Origin: JBBDJB01 sp040880125 | Lineage (GTDB): Bacteria; Planctomycetota; Planctomycetia; Pirellulales; JBBDJB01 | DNA length: 64,000 nucleotides | Assembly: GCA_040880125.1 (NCBI GenBank) | Contig: JBBDJB010000032.1 | Location: forward strand, 40,239-104,238 | Direction of reading: 5' to 3' | Shown: piece after piece, positions 58,620-64,000 of the stretch | Layout: every line of letters starts with the position of its first letter | How positions within the stretch are numbered: the stretch's first letter is position 1 | The notes under the pieces: model-generated | The model's database searches: none | Told to the model about the DNA's origin: nothing | Seen by the model: only the letters and a program-made list of their open reading frames with translations | Program-made: the position numbers and the translations under genes

Positions 58620-60005
58620 CTACTTGCCGATGCAGAAGCGGCTGAAGATGCGATCGAGCACGTCGTCGGTGTACACCTCGCCGGCTACGGTGCCTAGCTC
58701 GTGCAATGCCAGCCGCAGCTCGACGGCGACGAGCTCTTCGCCGCCTCCAAGTGAGGCGAGATCGCCGGCGCGATCCAATGCCGCGGCCGCCAGTTGCATG
58801 CTTTCGCGACAACGGGCGGCGGTTGCCGCGACACCGCTTGCATCTCCGGACTGCGCCTCCAGCACCGCCTGGCGAATCACGGTCCGCAGTACGTCGAGCC
58901 CTGCTCCCGTCCGGCTGCTGGTAAGCGCGCCTGCCGGCTGGCTCGGAGTGGCTGCTACCGCGTCCGCCTTGGTCCACGCGATCAGTCGCACCTGACCCGG
59001 CAGCCGCGACTGGTCCCACCGCGCTAGTTGCTCGCGCTCTGCCGCCGCAAGCGGACGGGAGGCATCGAGACACCAGAGTACGACGGGTGCCTCTTGCCGC
59101 CGTGCGTTGGCCAACTGTTGGGCAAGCTGTGCGGCGTGCTGTTCAGGTCCGGCCGATTCCATGCCAGCGGTGTCGACAAGTTCACAAGCTACGCCGTCGA
59201 AGTCGATTTGGGCAACCAGATAGTCGCGAGTCGTGCCAGCCTGCTCCGAGACCAGGGCGTGTTCATGCCTTACCAGGGCATTGAACAAGCTGCTTTTGCC
59301 GACGTTGGGCATGCCGGCGAGTACGACGCGCGCCGCGCCGGAATACTCGCCCCGGGATTCCAACTGTGCGGCGATCTGCGCCAATTCGCTATTAACTTCG
59401 CCGAGTTGCTCGGTGAGCCGCTCGGACGTGATGAACTCGATATCCTCCTCGACGAAGTCGAGCCCTGCCTCCAACTCGGCCAGCAGATCGAGCAGCCGTC
59501 CGCGCAGGTCCTGCAGCGGACGGGCTAGCCCGCCGGCCAACTGTGCCAGTGCGGCATCCAATTCGCTGCGCCCCTGGGCGTCGATCACGCCCAGCACGGC
59601 CTCCGCCTGGGTGAGATCGAGCCGACCAGCCAGAAACGCCCGCAGCGTGAACTCGCCGGGCTCTGCCAGACGGGCGCCGCTGTGGCAGCACGCCCGCATC
59701 GCCGCCTGCAAAAGCGGAGGCGAGCCGATCGTATGGAGCTCGGCCGACGGTTGCCGGGTATAGCTGCGCTCGCCGGGCCACAGCAGCAACTGGCACGGCA
59801 GCTCTCGCCGCAGGTCGATCAGATGAAGCCTGCCCGAGGTACTCGTTGGTCGCTGGCACTGCTCCAGCAATGCAGCGTCGTCCGGCGTGAAACAGCGCTG
59901 GACGACTGCTCGAACTTCCGGACCGGACAACCGCACGATGCCACGTGCCGCGCCGCCCGGCGCCGTAGCGATCGCGGCGACGGTGTCATCCAAGTGGTAG
60001 GGCAC
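58620..60005 (-). CDS. mnmE: tRNA modification GTPase MnmE
   Basis: The protein is 461 aa with a GTG start (60003-60005). Its order is typical: N-terminal folate-binding domain (DDTVAAIATAPGGAARGIVR, EPGEFTLRAFLAGRLDLTQA), helical domain, the inserted G domain (GMPNVGKSSLFNAL, TTRDY, DTAGM, WTKAD), and the C-terminal FCIGK with the catalytic Cys. With MnmG it makes the 5-aminomethyl-type modification at U34 of certain tRNAs. mnmG is not next to it. The tRNA-Leu(CAG) gene converges on it but, having C34, is not an expected substrate. Confidence 0.95.
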   Translation of the reverse strand: MPYHLDDTVAAIATAPGGAARGIVRLSGPEVRAVVQRCFTPDDAALLEQCQRPTSTSGRLHLIDLRRELPCQLLLWPGERSYTRQPSAELHTIGSPPLLQAAMRACCHSGARLAEPGEFTLRAFLAGRLDLTQAEAVLGVIDAQGRSELDAALAQLAGGLARPLQDLRGRLLDLLAELEAGLDFVEEDIEFITSERLTEQLGEVNSELAQIAAQLESRGEYSGAARVVLAGMPNVGKSSLFNALVRHEHALVSEQAGTTRDYLVAQIDFDGVACELVDTAGMESAGPEQHAAQLAQQLANARRQEAPVVLWCLDASRPLAAAEREQLARWDQSRLPGQVRLIAWTKADAVAATPSQPAGALTSSRTGAGLDVLRTVIRQAVLEAQSGDASGVAATAARCRESMQLAAAALDRAGDLASLGGGEELVAVELRLALHELGTVAGEVYTDDVLDRIFSRFCIGK

Positions 60006-60106
60006 GGCTGTTTATAAGGAAGCAACGGAACGAATGCGAAACCGCATTAGCATACCGCGCCTCGGGCCGGCGAGACAGCCACCGCCGGTGACGTGTCGAG
60101 CGAACG

Positions 60107-60141
60107 GGGTGCCGCTGCTGGAGTGACTAGCAGTGGCACCC
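60107..60141 (-). repeat. hairpin-forming repeat after the hemP operon
   Basis: GGGTGCCGCTGCT at 60107-60119 pairs with AGCAGTGGCACCC at 60129-60141 across a 9-base loop, with one G-T wobble. The right arm shares AGCAGTGGCACCC with repeats near 63831-63844, so this is one member of a dispersed family. It sits 25 bases past the stop of the last gene of the hemP operon and could act as a transcript end, though no U-tract is present. Confidence 0.55.
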
Positions 60142-60165
60142 GTTGACCACGATTGCACCATCCCA

Positions 60166-60909
60166 CTAGTGGCCGCTTGCTACGTCGGTCGGTTTTTCCA
60201 CCGGGACGGTGAGCGTGCTGTAGTGGCGGACTTCGGAGTAGTCCTGGCCCTCGTGTGTGCCAGAGGTCGGCACGATGTGCCGCACGCGCAGCGCATACGT
60301 TCCGCCTTCGCGGATCCGCACCTTCACCGTTCCGTCGCTTTCGGTCGCGGCAATGAAGTCCTCCTGAAGGTCGGGACCGCCGACGACCACCTGGGCGCCG
60401 GGCAGGGGCCTGCCCTGCCACAGCGCGGTCACCGTGAGCAGCGGTCCGCTGACGCTCGGCACCAACTCCAGCGGCAGGCGAGTTTCGCCCACCGGCTCGG
60501 CCGTTCCGCCGGGCGGGGTGGCCATCGCCTTCGCGTGGTACATCAACAGAAAGACCGCCCCGCCGCGCTGGACGACGCCGTAGGTTTGCGACAGTTCCAC
60601 AACCGGCGATTCGGTCAGCGGGGCCTGCGGAGTCACCGACAGCGAATCCCGCGTCTTCTGCAGCTCGAGCTCTTGCCGGTCGCCGCCGGTTCCGACCTGC
60701 CACACCTTGGCGGTCAGCACTAGTTCCAGCAGGTCCGGGTCGTCGACCTGCGGCATCTCGGCAAAGTAGACCTCCGCGCGAGGAGACGCGCCGGAAGATA
60801 ACTTCAGCCAAACAAAATGGGCCTGCGCCGGCTGCGACCAAAGGCCGACGGCCAGGACTGCGGCCAATGCGGCCAGCGCAACGAGTCGGGTATTCACGCG
60901 TGAGATCAC
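60166..60909 (-). CDS. DUF4198-family exported protein
   Basis: The protein is 247 aa from the GTG at 60909, with GGAG 7 bases upstream. A signal peptide (hydrophobic residues 9-25, ending AQAHF) is followed by HFVWLKLSSG, the characteristic start of DUF4198/NikM-like proteins, in which the mature N-terminal His can bind metal. The rest is beta-rich and ends with TLRVRHIV-like TYALRVRHIVPTSGTHEG. Proteins of this family are often linked to transition-metal uptake. It is the third gene of the hemP operon, 37 bases after the DUF3386 gene. Confidence 0.8.
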   Translation of the reverse strand: MISRVNTRLVALAALAAVLAVGLWSQPAQAHFVWLKLSSGASPRAEVYFAEMPQVDDPDLLELVLTAKVWQVGTGGDRQELELQKTRDSLSVTPQAPLTESPVVELSQTYGVVQRGGAVFLLMYHAKAMATPPGGTAEPVGETRLPLELVPSVSGPLLTVTALWQGRPLPGAQVVVGGPDLQEDFIAATESDGTVKVRIREGGTYALRVRHIVPTSGTHEGQDYSEVRHYSTLTVPVEKPTDVASGH

Positions 60910-60946
60910 GACGTTTCTCCAATGGAATCTGAAAGGAAGGGTGTGG

Positions 60947-61717
60947 TTAGCGGCCGGCGGTCTGCTCGACCGGCAGCAGCCGATGATTGCGAAAGCGAAT
61001 CTCCCGGACATCGCGGCCGCCCTCATTGTCGGACTCGATCGACAGCAGCCGCGCGGGCAGATCCTGACCCTCGACCGTGATCCAATCGTCATGCACGTTC
61101 ATCGTGGAGGCCAGTTCGCCGCTTTCCGCGTTCCAGAACGAGAGCGAATACGATTTGGGCAGGTATTTACCCTCCGCGTTGCGAGTAACATCGGTTACGG
61201 AGATGGTGAAGCGAGTCTTGCCCATGTTGCGGTGGACTTCTGTGATCACGTCGCCGTCGATGCGGTAGTGGCTGCCCATCGCCGGGTCGTCATTGAATTT
61301 GATCAGACGTCCCAGGGGGTGATTCTTCACCTCGTCGGCGAACGACACGTCAAAGTTCTCGCGGGGCGCCTGGCGATGCTGCACGAGCGATGCCAGTTTC
61401 GTGTTCACCCAGTCGCTGGGAAAGTCCTCCGGCAGAATGAGGTCGATTTCGCCATCGGTGCGAATGGTCACAGTGCCTTCAACCTGCTCCCCATTGTTGG
61501 ACACCAGGACGTCGGCCGAAAAGCCGACAATGCCGTCCCACGACGCGCGGCTCTGATGTGCGCGGATCATCATCTGTTCGGCCGTGGTGGAACCGGCCGC
61601 CTCCGCGGCGTCGGCCCCGTGCAATTGAGAAGTGCCAAACAGCACACTGCAGCACAAGGCAAGGAGAGCAAGACCGGCGATCGACAAGCTACGGGCGGTG
61701 GGCAGCGAAGTTTTCAC
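60947..61717 (-). CDS. DUF3386-family exported protein
   Basis: The protein is 256 aa from a GTG at 61717 with AGGAG 8 bases upstream. It has a signal peptide (hydrophobic residues 12-27, with a Cys pair at 22-23 that might be lipidated). After it comes MMIRAHQSRASWDGIVGFSA, matching the RAHxxRxxW--GFxAD pattern of DUF3386, then a beta-rich domain. Function is unknown for the family. Its position between hemP and a DUF4198 gene, behind Fur-like sites, suggests a role in iron or heme acquisition. Confidence 0.75.
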   Translation of the reverse strand: MKTSLPTARSLSIAGLALLALCCSVLFGTSQLHGADAAEAAGSTTAEQMMIRAHQSRASWDGIVGFSADVLVSNNGEQVEGTVTIRTDGEIDLILPEDFPSDWVNTKLASLVQHRQAPRENFDVSFADEVKNHPLGRLIKFNDDPAMGSHYRIDGDVITEVHRNMGKTRFTISVTDVTRNAEGKYLPKSYSLSFWNAESGELASTMNVHDDWITVEGQDLPARLLSIESDNEGGRDVREIRFRNHRLLPVEQTAGR

Positions 61718-61782
61718 GATAGAGGCTCCTTCGTGAGTGAACAGTTTCCTGAAGTTTCAAATTGGGATCGATATCCAAAAAA

Positions 61783-62115
61783 CTACTTGCAGAGGATCAG
61801 CTTTCCGGTTCGCGTGCGGCGAAGCCGGTAGACGAGCTCGCCGTGTACGACCAGCACTTCGTTGTCGTCGCCGAACAGCTCCTCCGAACGCCAAACCCGC
61901 TTGGTCTCCAGCACGTCGCGATGCTCGCCGGGGCGAGCTTCGTGCTCCGCATCCTTCTTGGGAGAGGATTCTGGGGAGTGCTTGTCGGCGTCCACTGCGT
62001 TTGACCCTTTTGGGCGATAGGCTTCTAAAGGCGCGGTTCTAAACCGGTTGGCCACTACGTACGACGTCAGCGGCCTGGGACGTTGGCGGTGTGCTTCGGC
62101 AGACAGCGTGCTCAT
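61783..62115 (-). CDS. hemP: hemin uptake protein HemP domain protein
   Basis: The protein is 110 aa from the ATG at 62115; the frame is open further upstream but only as low-complexity sequence. The last 37 residues are a HemP domain (VWRSEELFGDDNEVLVVHGE then LVYRL and TRTGKLILCK). The N-terminal 70 residues are charged and disordered. HemP proteins are small, Fur-controlled and needed for heme uptake or its regulation in proteobacteria. It is the first gene of a three-gene minus-strand operon. Confidence 0.82.
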   Translation of the reverse strand: MSTLSAEAHRQRPRPLTSYVVANRFRTAPLEAYRPKGSNAVDADKHSPESSPKKDAEHEARPGEHRDVLETKRVWRSEELFGDDNEVLVVHGELVYRLRRTRTGKLILCK

Positions 62116-62454
62116 GGTAGTGCTCACTCGCAGGGTGGCCGGTCGGTGAGGGAACGGAACAGGTGGGAAGCGCGCCGGTGGCAAAATCGAGGTAGGAAAC
62201 GTCCGCGGCGCGCTGCAGTGTCCAACGCTTCCCCCGAGCAGCCATCTCCGCCCCGCACCTGGGCGGTTGGCCGTTGAGGCGGCGGCGGAGCGACGACCTG
62301 AATGGGGAGACAACGTCGAATCGGCCAGCCATATCGCGTCCTTTCCTGCTGCTTCCGCCGGGCGTGAAAGCGAGCGAATCGGGCAAGGGGGTGCTGGCGT
62401 TGGCGGGGGGCCGTCGAGGGCCGCCAAGGGGCGGGCGATCCCGGAACTGTTAAA

Positions 62455-62471
62455 CTGAGACTCAATCTCAG
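62455..62471. promoter_or_regulatory. Fur-like palindrome 1
   Basis: CTGAGA-CTCAA-TCTCAG is a perfect 6-5-6 inverted repeat. The half-sites TGAGA/TCTCA with a 5-base spacer match the TGAGAATNATTCTCA form of Fur boxes in spacing and outer bases, although the inner AT pairs differ. It lies upstream of the hemP operon. Together with the second copy it suggests control by a Fur-family repressor. Confidence 0.6.
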
Positions 62472-62644
62472 AAGAGAGATTCTAATGCCTCGGCCATTTT
62501 CTGCAAGTGCCTATGCGAAAAAAGTTGCCACGCCGGCTTGCCCCGGAATTCCCGCCGGAATCGCCGCTATTGGCACTGCTCGCGATAACTTTTTTGTGCC
62601 CGCTGCTTGACACCCCACGGGCGTCCGGTACTATGCACACTGAA

Positions 62645-62663
62645 ATTGAGAACATATCTCAAT
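62645..62663. promoter_or_regulatory. Fur-like palindrome 2
   Basis: ATTGAGA-ACATA-TCTCAAT is a perfect 7-5-7 inverted repeat with the same TGAGA/TCTCA half-sites and spacing as palindrome 1, 190 bases away. It lies 162 bases before the ATG of the PEP-CTERM gene, so it may control that gene, the hemP operon, or both. Confidence 0.62.
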
Positions 62664-62824
62664 AAAAGTAGCCAGCCCGCCTTCCGTGCTCGCCCGCCGC
62701 TCTTCGCCGACTTCTTCGGCCTTTACCGGGCGTATTGCTTTCATCGGAAGGTTGGGCCATCCGCACCGCTGCTTGTCCCACCTTGATGTCCTTCCACCAC
62801 GGCTACTGAGGAGATTACATCCCC

Positions 62825-63586
62825 ATGACCAGGCTAAGTCTGTCACCGATCTCGGTCTTGAAATTCGTACTGTGCATCGCTCTGCCCTTTGGCGCGGCGC
62901 AGGCCGCTTCCGCGGCGTTTTTAATCCCCAACTCGGCGACGCCGCCCTTTGGCGATTGGTCCCGCGGCGATGCCGGTTCACTGTACGCCGAGTGGGATGT
63001 ATTCGCCGTGCCGTTCGGTACGCCCGGCAATGCGCCGGACGCCGGCGTCTTTCCTGACGGTGGTTCGCCCGACGCCAACAGCGCGCTGTTGGTCGGCAAC
63101 AATCCCACCGGGTTTCTGGTCGGCGGCAACATCTACTCGTTCATGGCGGCCACCGACTTCACCGTCACGTTTCCCGGCTACGGCAACGGCGACGGGTTCA
63201 ACACGCGCGTCGCCGCGCAGATCCGGACGCGGGGAACGACAGTCGATCTCGACTCGTTGCAACTGGCCTACAACGACGGCACGTCGGACATCCTAGCCGA
63301 CTGGGACTTCCACACGGAGTTGCATCGCGAGCACTTGGGCGTCGACGTCGGCGACCAGATCGATCACCTCTTCGTGTTCGATATTCTGGGTCACGACCCT
63401 GCCGCGCTCGCGCTAAATTTTGCCGCCGCGGGCAGCTCGATGAGCCTGGATCGCGTGGCCATTGATACGTTCTCCACCCAGTCGCCGCTGTCGCTGATCC
63501 CGGAGCCCGGCACCTCGACGTTGTTGCTGATCGGCGCAGCGGGACTGGGATTTGTTCATTGGCGTCGCCGTCATGTCAAGAGTTGA
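62825..63586 (+). CDS. PEP-CTERM sorting-domain protein
   Basis: The protein is 253 aa. A signal peptide (residues 1-29, ending AASA) is followed by a Gly- and Asp-rich beta-type domain (GFLVGGNIYSFMAATDFTVT, YGNGDGFNTRVAAQ). The C-terminus is a PEP-CTERM signal: PEPGTSTLLLIGAAGLGFVH then WRRRH. AGGAG lies about 11 bases before the ATG. It is exported and probably handled by an exosortase. Function unknown. Its upstream Fur-like palindrome suggests expression may respond to iron, which is inference. Confidence 0.88.
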   Translation: MTRLSLSPISVLKFVLCIALPFGAAQAASAAFLIPNSATPPFGDWSRGDAGSLYAEWDVFAVPFGTPGNAPDAGVFPDGGSPDANSALLVGNNPTGFLVGGNIYSFMAATDFTVTFPGYGNGDGFNTRVAAQIRTRGTTVDLDSLQLAYNDGTSDILADWDFHTELHREHLGVDVGDQIDHLFVFDILGHDPAALALNFAAAGSSMSLDRVAIDTFSTQSPLSLIPEPGTSTLLLIGAAGLGFVHWRRRHVKS

Positions 63587-64000
63587 CTCGGTTCCAAACG
63601 TTTGTTCGAAGGCGACCTTAACAGCCACACGGCGGGCGGGCTCAGGAGAGGAAAACGATGGAATGTAGGCGAGTGAACGGGCAGTTCGTCAGCCAAGGCT
63701 CGGGGCCGTTGCCAGTTGTTCGCGAGTGCGAAAAAGGCACGGCTGGACAAGCCAGCGGTCGCACCCGGGGCCAGGTCGTAGGGACGATGCGAGTGTTTCG
63801 CACGGGCAAGGAAAACACTGCTGGTAAAGCCAGCAGTGGCACCCGGCAAACTGGACGAGCCAGCCGTGGCAGACCTCAATGTGGCACAGACATTCCTGTC
63901 TGTGCGCGACCGGGGAGAGCGCGCTTCGCCGCTCGCCACAAGTCGGGTTTCAGCTATGTAGGGATCCGTCAAGGGTTGATGGGTTTTTACATGTTTGCCT
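63587..64000. repeat. intergenic region with short palindromic repeats
   Basis: Three related units occur: GGACAAGCCAGCGGTCGCAC near 63744-63763, GGTAAAGCCAGCAGTGGCAC near 63823-63842 and GGACGAGCCAGCCGTGGCAG near 63853-63872. A separate perfect hairpin, GCACAGACA-TTCC-TGTCTGTGC, is at 63884-63905. A 133-codon minus-strand frame runs through them but its repeated sequence reflects the DNA repeats. No gene is recognised up to the window end. Confidence 0.6.

Larger units (their letters stand above)
62116..62824. other. 709-bp divergent control region (hemP operon / PEP-CTERM gene)
   Basis: This space separates the minus-strand hemP operon from the plus-strand PEP-CTERM gene. Two TGAGA-N5-TCTCA palindromes (entered separately) lie in its right half. 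The 340 bases between the nearer palindrome and hemP have no recognisable gene and would form a long leader if transcription starts beside the palindrome. Confidence 0.6.

Noticed and set aside
63571..63972. 133-codon minus-strand frame with repeated PGATAG-like words
   Set aside because: The internal repetition comes from intergenic DNA repeats; there is no start context or domain.

Overview
The window is high-GC, gene-dense bacterial DNA from a planctomycete, most likely of the Pirellulales/Lacipirellulaceae type. Four kinds of evidence point this way: DUF1501, DUF1552 and DUF1592-type cytochrome proteins; a sulfatase; two PEP-CTERM proteins; and a giant SdrD-like surface protein whose N-terminus carries an LEPR-XLL-like motif (FERMESRQLLA). 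Many genes start with GTG, and operons with 4-bp ATGA overlaps are common. All assignments come from reading the sequence; no database search was run.

Layout. 1-9.4 kb: the tail of a DUF1501 protein, a two-enzyme fusion (D-aminoacylase-like plus M19 dipeptidase), a zinc-ribbon membrane protein in operon with an HD phosphohydrolase, a HAF-repeat PEP-CTERM protein and a secreted sulfatase. 9.4-15 kb: an ergothioneine operon (egtB-egtD), a 34-aa membrane peptide candidate and a DUF11-repeat envelope protein. 15.06-21.6 kb: tRNA-Leu(UAG) followed by a broken tyrosine integrase, a heme-PAS hybrid histidine kinase, a truncated beta-helix protein, an esterase and fragments of dead genes. This stretch looks like a decayed tRNA-anchored island. 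21.6-28.3 kb: PEP carboxylase, an eRF1/Vms1-like protein, a DedA protein and an alkaline-phosphatase-fold hydrolase.

28.9-37.3 kb: a very large CheB-CheR-PAS-kinase-receiver fusion, a free receiver protein and a STAS protein, then two adjacent ketosynthases. The first ketosynthase has lost its catalytic Cys and one active-site His; the second is intact. The pair resembles a ketosynthase/chain-length-factor heterodimer. 37.3-48.6 kb: the DUF1592-DUF1552 operon, a secreted WD40 protein and a 1827-aa surface protein with three tandem 681-bp repeats. 48.6-57.7 kb: a minus-strand run of AddB-like and AddA-like nuclease-helicase, CCA-adding enzyme, a CopD-like membrane protein and a small coiled-coil protein.

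58-64 kb: rhodanese, tRNA-Leu(CAG) with a clear terminator, mnmE, and a hemP-DUF3386-DUF4198 operon divergent from a PEP-CTERM gene. The space between those two carries two Fur-like palindromes (TGAGA-N5-TCTCA). The window ends in short intergenic repeats.

The observations most worth following are the ketosynthase pair with a dead partner, the putative iron-regulated hemP operon, the repeat-homogenised surface protein, the aminoacylase-dipeptidase fusion with altered metal ligands, and the tRNA-Leu island remnant.
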